Of a stretch of 64,000 nucleotides of DNA, positions 24,056-34,062 are shown in pieces; the stretch's first letter is position 1; every line of letters begins with the position of its first letter. The notes beneath the pieces are model-generated. The model was given only the letters and a program-made list of their open reading frames with translations, was not told the origin of the DNA and made no database searches. Origin of the DNA: an uncultured Eubacteriales bacterium (GTDB lineage: Bacteria; Bacillota; Clostridia; Peptostreptococcales; Anaerovoracaceae); contig CACYLW010000003.1 of the NCBI GenBank assembly GCA_902775345.1, forward strand, positions 248,001 to 312,000, in the 5' to 3' direction. The translations under genes and the position numbers were made by a program.

Positions 24056-24099
24056 CTTGCATGTAATCAAACAATAACTTGTATAAAGGAGAACAAATC

Positions 24100-24894
24100 A
24101 TGAAAAAGAAATCATTAGTAATCTTACTTGCACTTGCAATGATATTCACATTTGCACTCAGCGCATGCGGAGGTGGCAGCTCAGAAGAGAGCAGTGACGC
24201 AGGCGAAGAGACAGCAGTTCTGAAGGTCGTAACGGAAGCTACATTTGCTCCGTTTGAATCGACAGAGGACGGAGATGACACAATTATCGGATTCGATCCT
24301 GATATGATGGCTGCCATCGCAGAGGACCAGGGCCTCGAACTCGAATGGGTCAACATGGAATTTGATTCACTCATCCCGGCTCTTCAGTCAGATCAGGGCG
24401 ACATCATCTGCGCAGGAATGAACAAGCTGGCAGGCGACCGTGCTGAGAAGGTAGACTTCGGTGATACTTACTTTGAAAGTGACCTCATGCTGCTTGTAAC
24501 AGCAGACAGCGACCTGACAGGCATCGATGCAGTTACATCGGATATGAAGCTTGCCAGCCAGATCGGTACTACAGGCGGAGACATGGTTCAGGAAATGAAG
24601 GACGAGGGCAAGATCGCAGACGGCGTTGTTCTCAACCAGTGGACCGACTGCTACCTGCAGCTCCAGAACGGCGAAGTTCAGGGCGTTATCGTAGATAAGC
24701 CGGTAGGTGAAGCTTACCTCAACAACCACGGTGACATCGCTAAGTTCGTAGGCGAGTCATTCGGAGAGCACGAAGAATTCGCGTTTGCAGTACAGAAGGG
24801 CAACACAGAGCTGCTCGAAAAGCTGAATACCGGTCTTGCAAACATCAAGGCAAACGGCAAATATGACGAACTCGTAGCTAAGTGGTTCAGCTAA
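24100..24894 (+). CDS. Amino-acid ABC transporter substrate-binding lipoprotein
   Basis: 264 residues. A lipoprotein signal peptide ends at Cys23 (lipobox LSAC); the rest is a family-3 (glutamine/arginine/polar amino acid) periplasmic-type binding fold, with EATFAPFES near the start and an IGTTGGDM segment at the hinge. ATG 24100 chosen because AAAGGAG lies just before it; an in-frame TTG 21 bases upstream would place that site inside the gene. ARG boxes at its promoter point to arginine or a relative as ligand. Confidence 0.9.
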   Translation: MKKKSLVILLALAMIFTFALSACGGGSSEESSDAGEETAVLKVVTEATFAPFESTEDGDDTIIGFDPDMMAAIAEDQGLELEWVNMEFDSLIPALQSDQGDIICAGMNKLAGDRAEKVDFGDTYFESDLMLLVTADSDLTGIDAVTSDMKLASQIGTTGGDMVQEMKDEGKIADGVVLNQWTDCYLQLQNGEVQGVIVDKPVGEAYLNNHGDIAKFVGESFGEHEEFAFAVQKGNTELLEKLNTGLANIKANGKYDELVAKWFS

Positions 24895-24966
24895 AACTGA
24901 AAATAGTAATATACACATTCTGAAGCAAAACAGTAAATAACAAAACGGCGAAGGGAATTAGACAAA

Positions 24967-25650
24967 ATGGGTGTATATCTTAAAGGATTTCTCATCGCCT
25001 GCAGAGGCATACCCGCCACAGTAGCGGTCAGTCTGATAGCAATAGTAATTGGAGCAGCCTTCGGACTGCTCCTTGCACTGTGTTCACAGACAAAAAGCAA
25101 GATCCTGCAGGTACTGGCAAAAGTATATATAGATGTTGTAAGAGGCACACCAATGCTGGTGCAGGCCCTCATCATGGCATATGGTATTCCGTGGCTTCTG
25201 CAGTCCTGGGGCGTCGGCTTCAAATGGGACAACTACGGAGGAATGGTGGTCCCGGCTGTAATAGTCTGCGGTTTCAACTCCGCGGCATACCTGTCTGAAG
25301 TAATCAGGTCGGGAATTCAGGCGATAGACAAGGGCCAGATGGAGGCGGCGAGATCACTGGGAATGAGCCACGGCATGGCCATGAGACTGGTAATCATACC
25401 GCAGGCTATCCGTATCATCCTTCCGGCTTTTGCCAATGAGTTTGTAACTCTCATCAAGGAAACATCAGTACTCGGTTATGTAGGAGTCGTTGAGATACTG
25501 AGGAGAGGCCAGCTGTGGAATTCTTCATCGTTCGAAACATTCCCTGCATACATCGGCGTAGCGCTGGCTTACATGATACTTACGATCCCGCTTTCGAAGA
25601 TAATCAACGGCTATGAGCGCAAAATGGCCAGGAAGGAGTCTGCAGCATGA
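24967..25650 (+). CDS. Amino-acid ABC transporter permease
   Basis: 227 residues of the HisMQ/GlnP permease family: about five hydrophobic segments, the RGTPMLVQ motif after the first pair, and the EAA loop [12 protein letters not shown]. Together with the lipoprotein and ATPase genes it completes a polar amino-acid importer. The stop overlaps the ATPase start (ATGA). Confidence 0.9.
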   Translation: MGVYLKGFLIACRGIPATVAVSLIAIVIGAAFGLLLALCSQTKSKILQVLAKVYIDVVRGTPMLVQALIMAYGIPWLLQSWGVGFKWDNYGGMVVPAVIVCGFNSAAYLSEVIRSGIQAIDKGQMEAARSLGMSHGMAMRLVIIPQAIRIILPAFANEFVTLIKETSVLGYVGVVEILRRGQLWNSSSFETFPAYIGVALAYMILTIPLSKIINGYERKMARKESAA

Positions 25651-26372
25651 GCATGATAGAAATAAAAGGCCTCTGCAAGAGCTTCGGTGAGCATGAAGTG
25701 CTGAAGGGGATCGACCAGAACGTTGAAGAGGGTGAAGTACTCTGCATAGTAGGACCTTCGGGATCAGGAAAGTCAACTATGCTCCGCTGCATCAACAGGC
25801 TTGAGGAGCCGACAGGCGGCGAGATCTATATTGACGGGGAACTGGTTACAGATAAAAACGTTGATGCGATGAGAACAAAGATGGGCATGGTGTTCCAGTC
25901 GTTCAATCTTTTCCCTCACAAATCGGTGCTTGAAAACCTCACTATCGGACCGATCAATGTAAAAAAGGCAGACAGGAAACAGTCGGAAGAAAAAGGTCTG
26001 GCCCTGCTTGAAAGAGTCGGCCTTGCGGAAAAAGCCAACGAGTATCCGAGAAACCTCTCCGGAGGACAGCAGCAGCGTGTTGCGATAGCAAGAGCGCTTG
26101 CGATGGATCCGGAAGTAATGCTGTTTGACGAACCTACTTCGGCTCTCGACCCGGAGATGGTAGGCGAAGTACTTGATGTAATGAAGAGCCTCGCAAAAGA
26201 CGGCATGACGATGATAGTCGTCACGCATGAGATGGGATTTGCAAAGGAAGTAGCCGACAAGGTGATCTTCATGGACGGCGGATATATCGTGGAGCAGGGC
26301 ACTCCGGATGATGTGCTCAATCATCCGCAGATGGACAGGACAAAGGATTTCCTTTCCAAGGTGCTTGTCTGA
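25647..26372 (+). CDS. Amino-acid ABC transporter ATP-binding protein (GlnQ/ArtP type)
   Basis: 241 residues, the normal size. Walker [10 protein letters not shown], signature LSGGQQQR, Walker [14 protein letters not shown] and the H-loop TH are all present. AAGGAG lies upstream and the start overlaps the permease gene by four bases. It energises the importer encoded by 24100-25650. argC starts 33 bases later with no terminator between, supporting one transcript with the arginine genes. Confidence 0.92.
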   Translation: MSMIEIKGLCKSFGEHEVLKGIDQNVEEGEVLCIVGPSGSGKSTMLRCINRLEEPTGGEIYIDGELVTDKNVDAMRTKMGMVFQSFNLFPHKSVLENLTIGPINVKKADRKQSEEKGLALLERVGLAEKANEYPRNLSGGQQQRVAIARALAMDPEVMLFDEPTSALDPEMVGEVLDVMKSLAKDGMTMIVVTHEMGFAKEVADKVIFMDGGYIVEQGTPDDVLNHPQMDRTKDFLSKVLV

Positions 26373-26405
26373 TATACCGGTTTCTGAAAAAAGTAACGGA
26401 GAAAA

Positions 26406-27335
26406 ATGTACAAAGTTTTCATAGACGGAGCCCACGGGACAACGGGGCTCAGGATTAATGAATATCTGGCAGGGCGTCCGGACATACAGGTGCTGGAAAT
26501 CGATCCGGAACTGCGAAAGGATACGGACGCCCGCATAAGCATGATAAAGAAGGCAGATGTCAGCATACTCTGCCTTCCGGACCAGGCTTCAAGGGAGATA
26601 GCGGCTGCAGCTCCCGCGGATTCAGTCATAATCGACACATCTACGGCTCACAGGACCGATCCGGAATGGACGTACGGCATGCCTGAGCTGACAGCAGGAC
26701 AGAGAGACAGGATACGGAGCAGCACAAGGATAGCCAATCCGGGATGTCACGCGAGCGGATTCATACTTCTGGTAAGACCGCTCATTGAGGCGGGACTTCT
26801 TGACCGGGATGCGCTCCTCACATGCTTCTGCATGACGGGCTATTCCGGCGGTGGAAAGAAGATGATCGCCGCCTACGAAGATCCTGAAAGGCCGGTGACT
26901 CTCGACTCACCGGGACAGTATGCGCTTGGGCAGACCCATAAGCATCTTCCTGAGATGGTCGCAATGACAGGTCTTGAGAACGCGCCTTGCTTCAGCCCGG
27001 TAGTCGCTGATTTCTACAGCGGGATGGTGATGACCGTACCTTTGCATACAGCGATGCTGAAAAAAGGAGCAGGGATCGATGATGTAAAGAAAGCTTTACA
27101 TTCGAGATATGATGATGAATCACTCATCATTGTGCATGATGAGGCGCCGGATGCCGGTACGGTCTATTCAAACCCAATGGCCGGCAGCAACGGCATGGAA
27201 ATGTTTGTTACAGGTAATGACGAGAGAATACTTCTGATCGCCTCATACGATAATCTCGGTAAGGGAGCGTCGGGTGCGGCGGTACAGAATCTGAATATAG
27301 TACTTGGGACGGAAGAAACGGCAGGACTGCTTTAA
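26406..27335 (+). CDS. argC: N-acetyl-gamma-glutamyl-phosphate reductase (short type)
   Basis: 309 residues, the short (type 2) form of ArgC. The dinucleotide motif near the start reads DGAHGTTG, and the catalytic cysteine is Cys114 in NPGCHASG. It reduces N-acetylglutamyl phosphate to the semialdehyde in arginine synthesis. CGGAG precedes the ATG. First biosynthetic gene of the arg cluster, directly behind the ABC transporter. Confidence 0.93.
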   Translation: MYKVFIDGAHGTTGLRINEYLAGRPDIQVLEIDPELRKDTDARISMIKKADVSILCLPDQASREIAAAAPADSVIIDTSTAHRTDPEWTYGMPELTAGQRDRIRSSTRIANPGCHASGFILLVRPLIEAGLLDRDALLTCFCMTGYSGGGKKMIAAYEDPERPVTLDSPGQYALGQTHKHLPEMVAMTGLENAPCFSPVVADFYSGMVMTVPLHTAMLKKGAGIDDVKKALHSRYDDESLIIVHDEAPDAGTVYSNPMAGSNGMEMFVTGNDERILLIASYDNLGKGASGAAVQNLNIVLGTEETAGLL

Positions 27336-27372
27336 GTATCTGAACGGTTCTTTCGGCAGATAGGAGGGATCT

Positions 27373-28590
27373 ATGGTAAAGATGATTGAAGGCGGTGTAA
27401 CTGCCGCGACAGGATTCAAGGCCGGCGGTATTTACAGCGGCATAAAGAAAAACTCGGACAAGCCTGATCTGGCGCTTATCGTCAGTGAGGTACCGGGAAA
27501 TGCTGCAGCAGTATATACAAAGAATAAAGTAAAAGCAGCTCACATTGCTGTTACCAAAAGGCATCTTGCGAATGGCGTGGCTCAGGCAGTGCTGTGCAAC
27601 AGCGGAAACGCCAATACATGCACCCCTGATGGAGAGGAAGTAGCTGAAAAGGCAACGCAGATCGCGGCAGAGTGCCTGGGCATAAAGGCTGATGATGTTC
27701 TGCCTGCGGCAACGGGAGTCATAGGAGTACCTCTTCCGATAGAGCCGTTTGAAAAGGCAATGCCTGATCTTGCAGGCGGCCTTTCAAGAACAGGCTCTGC
27801 GGATGCCGCGCTTGCCATTCTGACTACGGATACATATATCAAGGAATGCGCCGTGCAGTTCGAGGTAGGAGATACAGTATGCACCCTCGGCGGCATAGCA
27901 AAGGGGAGCGGCATGATACATATCAATATGGGAACCATGCTCAGCTTCATTTCGACAGACTGTGCTATCAGCAAGGAACTCGTAAGCAAGGCTCTCCATG
28001 AAGAGATCGCCGACAGTTACAACCAGGTAAGCGTTGACGGAGACACATCCACAAATGACACGGTCGTCGTCATAGCAAACGGTCTGGCGGGCAATCCTGA
28101 GATAAGCGAGACAGGAGAGGCATATGACGCGTTCTGCGAGGCCCTTCACACTGTAAGCGTTGAACTTTCAAAGAAAATAGCGGGTGACGGAGAAGGCTGC
28201 ACTAAGCTTCTCGAGGCGCATGTGACAGGGGCTCCTGATAAGGAGACCGCGAGACTGGTCAGCAAGAGCATAGTCTGCTCATCGCTTTTCAAGGCCGCTG
28301 TGTTTGCGTCAGACGCAAACTGGGGACGTATCCTGTGCGCCATCGGCTATACGGATGCTGAATTCGATGCTTCAGACATCGATGTGAGTGTAAAGTCCGA
28401 AGCCGGAGAAGTGCTCGTATGCAAGGCATCGGCATCGATACCGTTCGACGATGACTTCGCAACGGAGATACTGTCTAAGGAATATGTCACTGTCGAAGCC
28501 GACCTGCATGACGGAGATGCCGAGGCATACGCATGGGGCTGCGACCTTACATATGACTATGTCAAGATCAACGGATCATACCGCTCATAA
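27373..28590 (+). CDS. argJ: Bifunctional ornithine acetyltransferase/N-acetylglutamate synthase
   Basis: 405 residues, the normal length before self-cleavage. ArgJ is an N-terminal-nucleophile protein cut in front of a threonine; here the motif is Met186-Gly187-Thr188-Met-Leu, so the residue before the nucleophile Thr188 is Gly rather than the common Ala. ATGVIG and NSGNANTCT motifs are present. It recycles acetyl groups, so no separate argA/argE is needed. TAGGAGGG precedes the ATG. Confidence 0.93.
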   Translation: MVKMIEGGVTAATGFKAGGIYSGIKKNSDKPDLALIVSEVPGNAAAVYTKNKVKAAHIAVTKRHLANGVAQAVLCNSGNANTCTPDGEEVAEKATQIAAECLGIKADDVLPAATGVIGVPLPIEPFEKAMPDLAGGLSRTGSADAALAILTTDTYIKECAVQFEVGDTVCTLGGIAKGSGMIHINMGTMLSFISTDCAISKELVSKALHEEIADSYNQVSVDGDTSTNDTVVVIANGLAGNPEISETGEAYDAFCEALHTVSVELSKKIAGDGEGCTKLLEAHVTGAPDKETARLVSKSIVCSSLFKAAVFASDANWGRILCAIGYTDAEFDASDIDVSVKSEAGEVLVCKASASIPFDDDFATEILSKEYVTVEADLHDGDAEAYAWGCDLTYDYVKINGSYRS

Positions 28591-28604
28591 ATAAGAGGTA
28601 CCAA

Positions 28605-29504
28605 ATGGTAAAAGAGAAATACATGGAGAAAGCCAACGTTCTTATCGAGGCTCTCCCTTACATACAGCGCTTTAACCGCAAAATAATAGTCATCAAGTAT
28701 GGCGGCAGTGCCATGATAGATGACGAATTAAAGAAGCATGTGATCGAGGACGCCGTGCTGCTGAAGCTTGTAGGGTTTAAACCTGTCATCGTACACGGAG
28801 GCGGCAACGAGATAAGCAGCTGGATGAGAAAGACCGGCATAGAGCCCCAGTTCCTCAACGGCCTGAGAGTCACGGATGCCGATACTCTTGAGATAGCGGA
28901 GATGGTTCTCGGCAAGGTGAACAGCGATCTTGTGACGATGGCTCAGCAGCTCGGAGTCAGGGCATGCGGGATCAGCGGCAAGGACGGAAGGCTGCTCACT
29001 GTAAAAAGAGCAAAGCCGGGAATGAAAGACATAGGGTTTGTCGGTGAGATCACAGAGGTAGATACAAAAATAATCAACGACCTTCTGAATGATGACTTCC
29101 TGCCTATCATATATCCGATAGGCATGGACAGAAACGGTCAGTCCTACAACATAAACGGAGACCATGCTGCCGCAGAGATCGCAAAAGCGCTTAAAGCTGA
29201 CAAACTTGCGTATCTCACGGATGCTCCGGGTGTCTGTACGGATCCTGATGATCCTGAATCATTCATATCTGAGCTGTTTGTAGAAGAAGCAGAAAAACTG
29301 ATAGACGAGGGCATTATAACCGGCGGCATGATCCCTAAGGTGCGTAACTGCTTCCGCTCAATAGAAGGGGGCGTCAACCGGGTCCATATCCTTAACGGAG
29401 GCATTCCTCACTGCCTGCTTCTCGAGATATTCACAGACAGAGGAGTCGGTACTGTGATCATGAAAGATGGAGTAAAGTACTACAACAGAGAGAGGAGTGA
29501 GTGA
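28605..29504 (+). CDS. argB: Acetylglutamate kinase
   Basis: 299 residues of the amino-acid kinase family. KYGGSAM near the start binds phosphate, VHGGGNEI binds acetylglutamate, and the GGMIPKV segment near the C-terminus is typical of ArgB. It phosphorylates N-acetylglutamate, usually the arginine-inhibited step in organisms with ArgJ. AGAGGT precedes the ATG; the stop overlaps argD. Confidence 0.94.
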   Translation: MVKEKYMEKANVLIEALPYIQRFNRKIIVIKYGGSAMIDDELKKHVIEDAVLLKLVGFKPVIVHGGGNEISSWMRKTGIEPQFLNGLRVTDADTLEIAEMVLGKVNSDLVTMAQQLGVRACGISGKDGRLLTVKRAKPGMKDIGFVGEITEVDTKIINDLLNDDFLPIIYPIGMDRNGQSYNINGDHAAAEIAKALKADKLAYLTDAPGVCTDPDDPESFISELFVEEAEKLIDEGIITGGMIPKVRNCFRSIEGGVNRVHILNGGIPHCLLLEIFTDRGVGTVIMKDGVKYYNRERSE

Positions 29505-30676
29505 TGGATCGCAGTCAAATAAAGGAACTGGACGCGAAGTATATAGTCCACACATATAACCGCTACGACGTGGTCGTGGATCATGCCTGCGGCGCGGTGG
29601 TCACTGACGTAAACGGCAAGGAGTATGTCGATTTCTGCAGCGGCTATGCGGCAAACTCACTCGGATATCAGGACGAAGCCTGGCTTGATGCCGTGACAGG
29701 ACAGCTCAGAAAGGTGCAGCATACATCGAATCTGTATTATTCTGAGCCGGGTCCGAAGGTCGCCGAAAAGCTTGTGACCAGAAGCGGTCTGTGCAAGGTG
29801 TGGTTTGCCAACTCCGGCGGAGAGGCAAACGAAGCCGCTATAAAGACAGCCAGAAAGTACGGAAATACTCTCGCTGACCATAAGAAAAACACAATAATCT
29901 CACTGAAGAAATCCTTCCACGGAAGAACACTGGCTACAGTAACAGCGACCGGCCTCGCTGAAGCACAGGAGGTATTCGAACCTCTCGTTCCGGGATTCGT
30001 ACATGCGGAGATCGATAATGCAGAGGCTCTGGAAAAACTTGTTGATCAGTACGATCCATGTGCTTTCCTGATGGAGCTGGTGCAGGGCGAGGGCGGTGTT
30101 CATGCCCTGGATAAGGAGTTTGTGAAAAAGGCCGCAGAACTCTGTAAAAGCAGAGACATCCTGTTCATAGATGACGAAGTACAGGTGGGTATAGGCAGGA
30201 GCGGAACGCTTTTCGCCTTTGAGCAGTACGGCATAGTTCCTGACATCGTTTCTTTCGCAAAGGGAATCGGAGCCGGCCTGCCGATAGGAGGCATCATATG
30301 CGGGCCGAAGACCTGCGACGTGCTGGTGCCTGGCGATCACGGATCGACATTCGGCATGAATCCGGTGGCATGTGCCGGAGCCTGCGTGGTACTGGATACG
30401 ATGGACGATGAATTCCTGGCATCCGTAAGGGCAAAGTCGGAATACATCCGCAGCGAGCTGAGTCAGATGAAAAAGGTCACCGGACTTGACGGGCTGGGTC
30501 TGATGATAGGCATAGACCTTGACGGGATGACAGGCGCGGAAGCCGTTAGTCAGCTGATGGAAGAAGGAGTTCTGGCTATACCTGCCGGAGAGAGACTGAG
30601 ACTGCTTCCTCCGCTGACCATAAGTAAAGATGAAATAGAGCAGGCGCTCAAAGCGATGCGTAAAGTGCTTGACTGA
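29504..30676 (+). CDS. argD: Acetylornithine aminotransferase
   Basis: 390 residues; class III aminotransferase. The PLP lysine lies in SFAKGIGAGLPIGG, and the FIDDEVQVGIGRSG segment holds the cofactor Asp. ATG 29504 is chosen because AGAGGAG stands 7 bases before it; the GTG directly in front (29501) is possible. It makes acetylornithine from the semialdehyde. The start overlaps the argB stop by one base. Confidence 0.92.
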   Translation: MDRSQIKELDAKYIVHTYNRYDVVVDHACGAVVTDVNGKEYVDFCSGYAANSLGYQDEAWLDAVTGQLRKVQHTSNLYYSEPGPKVAEKLVTRSGLCKVWFANSGGEANEAAIKTARKYGNTLADHKKNTIISLKKSFHGRTLATVTATGLAEAQEVFEPLVPGFVHAEIDNAEALEKLVDQYDPCAFLMELVQGEGGVHALDKEFVKKAAELCKSRDILFIDDEVQVGIGRSGTLFAFEQYGIVPDIVSFAKGIGAGLPIGGIICGPKTCDVLVPGDHGSTFGMNPVACAGACVVLDTMDDEFLASVRAKSEYIRSELSQMKKVTGLDGLGLMIGIDLDGMTGAEAVSQLMEEGVLAIPAGERLRLLPPLTISKDEIEQALKAMRKVLD

Positions 30677-30724
30677 AACTGATGAAAAATGTCTGAGGAC
30701 TGGCAATAGAAAGGGGCAAAGCAA

Positions 30725-31981
30725 ATGGAAAAGAAAGAGATCAAGAAAATCGTTCTTGCGTATTCGGGAGGACTTGATACATCGATCATAATCCCGTGGC
30801 TGAAAGAGAACTACAACGATCCTGAGATCATTGCGGTCTGCGGAAACGTCGGACAGAATGATGAGCTTGACGGTCTTGAAGAGAAAGCGCTCAAGACAGG
30901 CGCAAGCAAACTGATCGTCGCCGACCTGGTGGATGAGATGGTAGAAGACGTTATCATCCCGTCTCTCAAGATGGATGCTACATACGAAGGCTATCTGCTT
31001 GGTACGGCATTCGCGCGTCCGATCATCGGCAAGAAACTGGCGCAGATCGCTCTTGAAGAGGGCGCTGACGCTGTCTGCCACGGCTGCACGGGAAAGGGAA
31101 ACGATCAGGTAAGATTCGAGCTTGCGGTGAAAAGATGGGCTCCGGGCATGAAGGTAATTGCTCCGTGGAGAGAGTGGGACATCGTTTCGAGAGACCAGGA
31201 GATCGATTATGCTGAAGCTCATAACGTGCCTCTTAAGATCTCAAGAGAGACAAACTACTCAAAGGACAAAAACATCTGGCATCTGAGTCATGAAGGCCTC
31301 GATCTTGAGGATCCGTCACTCGAACCGCAGTATGAGAAGGAAGGCTTCCTTGAACTGGGAGTGTCTCCTCTGCAGGCACCGGATGAGCCTGAATACGTCA
31401 CGATAGGTTTTGAGGCAGGCGCTCCTGTATCCGTGAACGGAGAGAAGATGAAAGCCAGCAAGATCATCGAGAAGCTGAATGAGATCGGCGGAAAGAACGG
31501 CATAGGAATCCTGAACCTGGTCGAAAACAGACTCATCGGAATGAAGAGCCACGGCGTTTACGAGACTCCGGGCGGTTCAATACTCTATGCTGCGCATTTC
31601 CAGCTTGAGACTATAACCGTTGACAAGGACACAATGCATCTTAAGCAGAAACTTGCCGTAGATTTCGCTGATATGCTGTATAATGGTAAGTGGTTCTCGC
31701 CGGTGCAGGAGGCGCTCACTGCTTTCGCTGATGTTTCGAACAAGAACGTGACAGGCGAAGTAAAGCTCAAACTGTACAAGGGCAACATAATACCGGCAGG
31801 AGTAACATCTCCTTACTCGCTCTACTCTGAATCACTCGCTTCGTTCGGCGAGAGCGATTACGATCAGGGTCAGGCAGCAGGCTTCATCAATGCATGGGGT
31901 CTCCCGACCACGGTGCTGGCGATGAGAGAGAAGACAATGCACGATCCTACAGATATTTCACATCCGATAAAGAGAGACTGA
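30725..31981 (+). CDS. argG: Argininosuccinate synthase
   Basis: 418 residues. The ATP pyrophosphatase P-loop [10 protein letters not shown] is at about residues 11-20, followed by the GNVGQ and [15 protein letters not shown] blocks. It joins citrulline and aspartate using ATP. AAAGGGG precedes the ATG; argH follows after 5 bases. An ornithine carbamoyltransferase (argF), needed to supply citrulline, is not in the window. Confidence 0.95.
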   Translation: MEKKEIKKIVLAYSGGLDTSIIIPWLKENYNDPEIIAVCGNVGQNDELDGLEEKALKTGASKLIVADLVDEMVEDVIIPSLKMDATYEGYLLGTAFARPIIGKKLAQIALEEGADAVCHGCTGKGNDQVRFELAVKRWAPGMKVIAPWREWDIVSRDQEIDYAEAHNVPLKISRETNYSKDKNIWHLSHEGLDLEDPSLEPQYEKEGFLELGVSPLQAPDEPEYVTIGFEAGAPVSVNGEKMKASKIIEKLNEIGGKNGIGILNLVENRLIGMKSHGVYETPGGSILYAAHFQLETITVDKDTMHLKQKLAVDFADMLYNGKWFSPVQEALTAFADVSNKNVTGEVKLKLYKGNIIPAGVTSPYSLYSESLASFGESDYDQGQAAGFINAWGLPTTVLAMREKTMHDPTDISHPIKRD

Positions 31982-31986
31982 TAAAA

Positions 31987-33366
31987 ATGGAAAAACTTTG
32001 GGCAGGCAGAACTGCCGGGACAACAGCAAATCTGGTAGACGAGATCAATTCTTCCATAGGCGTTGACAAGAGGCTGTATAAAAGAGACATCGCCGGAAGC
32101 ATCGCGCATGCGAAGATGATGGCAAAACAGGGCATCATCACGCAGCAGGAGGCAGATGCACTGATAGAAGGTCTGACCGGTATCGAGAAGGACATCACTT
32201 CAGGCGCGCTCGAGATCGACATGACGGCTGAAGACATCCACATGTTTGTGGAGCAGATGCTCACTGAAAGGATAGGTGATACCGGAAAGATGCTCCATAC
32301 GGCAAGGAGCCGTAATGACCAGGTAGCGCTCGATACAAAGCTTTACTGCATAGAAGAGACGGAAAGCGTAAGGGCGCTCCTGTGCGATCTGCTCAGAGTT
32401 CTTGCAGATAAGGCGGAAAAGAATACGGGAGTCATACTGCCGGGTTACACTCACATGCAGCATGCGCAGCCGGTTTCTTTCGGACAGCATCTGATGGCCT
32501 ATGCTATGATGTGTGAAAGGGATGTCAGCAGGCTCGACGACTGTAAGAAGAGAATGCTCGAAAGGTCTCCTATCGGAGCGTGCGCGCTTGCCGGCACAAC
32601 CTTCGACATAGACAGGGAATACGAAGCCGGTCTGCTCGGGTTTACAGGGATCGCAATGAACAGCATGGATGCTGTCTCGGACAGGGATCACTTTGTGGAG
32701 CTGATATCTGATCTGTCGATAATCATGATGCACATATCGCGTCTCTCAGAAGAGATCATAATGTGGGCGACATCGGAATTCGGATTCATACGCCTGCCTG
32801 ACGAATACACGACAGGATCTTCAATAATGCCTCAGAAAAAGAACCCGGATGTAGCTGAGCTGTGCAGAGGCAAGACCGGAAGGGTATACGGCGACCTCAT
32901 GTCGCTGCTCACGACTCTCAAGGGCATGCCGCTCGCATATAACAAGGACATCCAGGAAGACAAGGAGCCGCTGTTCGATGCGGTAGAGACTGTGAAGCTC
33001 TGCGTAGAAGCATTCATTGAGATAGTCGATGTAATGGAAGTCAATGAAGAAGCCATGTACGAGTCAGCCAAAAAGGGATACATCAATGCGACTGACATGG
33101 CGGATTACCTGGTAGTAAAAGGTATGCCGTTCAGGGATGCCTACAATGTATCGGGCAAGATAGTCTCGTATTGTCTGGGCAGGGGATGCGCTCTTGAGGA
33201 ACTGCCTCTCGAAGAATTCAGGATGTTCTCCGATCTCATAGAGGAGGACATATACCGGAGACTCGATCTCAGGACCTGCATGGAAAAGAGAAATTCCGCC
33301 GGAGGCACGAGCCCGGATTCGGTAATGAAGCAGATAGAATACATAAGGGCTTTCATAGGAGAATAA
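31987..33366 (+). CDS. argH: Argininosuccinate lyase
   Basis: 459 residues from ATG 31987, which matches the family start (MEKLWAGR) and length; the frame is open further upstream inside argG but that part is not needed. The fumarase/aspartase-superfamily signature GSSIMPQKKNPD holds the catalytic serine loop. It releases arginine and fumarate. Last gene of the arg operon, before a perfect palindromic terminator. Confidence 0.95.
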   Translation: MEKLWAGRTAGTTANLVDEINSSIGVDKRLYKRDIAGSIAHAKMMAKQGIITQQEADALIEGLTGIEKDITSGALEIDMTAEDIHMFVEQMLTERIGDTGKMLHTARSRNDQVALDTKLYCIEETESVRALLCDLLRVLADKAEKNTGVILPGYTHMQHAQPVSFGQHLMAYAMMCERDVSRLDDCKKRMLERSPIGACALAGTTFDIDREYEAGLLGFTGIAMNSMDAVSDRDHFVELISDLSIIMMHISRLSEEIIMWATSEFGFIRLPDEYTTGSSIMPQKKNPDVAELCRGKTGRVYGDLMSLLTTLKGMPLAYNKDIQEDKEPLFDAVETVKLCVEAFIEIVDVMEVNEEAMYESAKKGYINATDMADYLVVKGMPFRDAYNVSGKIVSYCLGRGCALEELPLEEFRMFSDLIEEDIYRRLDLRTCMEKRNSAGGTSPDSVMKQIEYIRAFIGE

Positions 33367-33373
33367 TAAGAAG

Positions 33374-33410
33374 CCGGTATGATGCAGCTGCATCATACCG
33401 GTATTTGTTT
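33374..33410. terminator. Perfect-palindrome terminator between convergent operons
   Basis: A 14-bp perfect inverted repeat with no spacer, CCGGTATGATGCAG/CTGCATCATACCGG (33374-33401), followed by TATTTGTTTTTTG on the plus strand. The minus-strand tail (CTTCTTATTATT) is less T-rich. It ends argH and probably also the opposing hydratase genes, whose stop is 14 bases away from the listed end. Confidence 0.85.
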
Positions 33411-33414
33411 TTTG

Positions 33415-34041
33415 TCAGAGTATGGAGACCAGTTTTTTACTTATCGCTTCGATCTGTTCTTCCTTTCTGGCGGCGATCTTTTCCTTCTTTTCCGCAAACA
33501 GATTTCTGCCGCCGGTGTCGATCGTTACAATAAGCGGCCCCAGACCTTTTACGCGCATGCTCCAGAGAGCTTCGGGCATGCCGAGGTCGAGCCATTCAAC
33601 TCCTGTGACCTCTTCGGTGCAAAGAGCTGTTACGACCGCGTTTCCTGCCGGCAGCACACAGTGAACCGCTCCGAATTCACGGCATGCTTCAGCGGTATGG
33701 CTGCCCATGCCGCCTTTTCCGATGATGAGTCTGACACCTGTCTTCTTTATGAAATCATACTCGGGTTTCTCCATCCTCATCGAGGTGGTAGGTCCTATGA
33801 CGACCACTTCAAACCCGTTTTCATCAGAACTCTTTACTATCGGGCCCGCGTGCATCAGTGCCTTGCCACGGACATCCGAAGGCAGTTCCCTGTTTTCTCT
33901 TGTGACCCGTATATGTACATCATCGCGGCCGGTGAAGATATCGCCGTTCAGATATATGACATCTCCTGCGTGAAGAGCCCGGACGTCTTCCTCCGTGACA
34001 GGTGTTGTAAGAATGGTTTTTCCGTTGATGGTCTCTGTCAT
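33415..34041 (-). CDS. ttdB: L(+)-tartrate dehydratase/class I fumarase, beta subunit
   Basis: 208 residues. From memory it is close to E. coli TtdB: ILTTP start, GDVIYLNG, HAGPIVK, GPTTSMRME, VGKGGMG-like IIGKGGMG, LGMPEALW and GPLIVTIDT blocks. It is the C-terminal, swivelling domain of Fe-S hydro-lyases that completes the active site on the alpha subunit. Some anaerobes use such two-subunit enzymes as fumarases, so the substrate (tartrate or fumarate/malate) is not decided. It lies 21 bases behind the alpha gene with a weak ribosome site. Confidence 0.85.
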   Translation of the reverse strand: MTETINGKTILTTPVTEEDVRALHAGDVIYLNGDIFTGRDDVHIRVTRENRELPSDVRGKALMHAGPIVKSSDENGFEVVVIGPTTSMRMEKPEYDFIKKTGVRLIIGKGGMGSHTAEACREFGAVHCVLPAGNAVVTALCTEEVTGVEWLDLGMPEALWSMRVKGLGPLIVTIDTGGRNLFAEKKEKIAARKEEQIEAISKKLVSIL

Positions 34042-34062
34042 CTTGCTCGTGTGCCTTTCTTT

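Noticed and set aside
29900..31222. 440-residue open frame on the minus strand across argD and argG
   Set aside because: It is a shadow of two clear arg genes, lacks a ribosome site and shows no protein-family features. Long shadow frames are common in this window (also 4001-5137, 8657-9856 and 52492-53691 on the minus strand).
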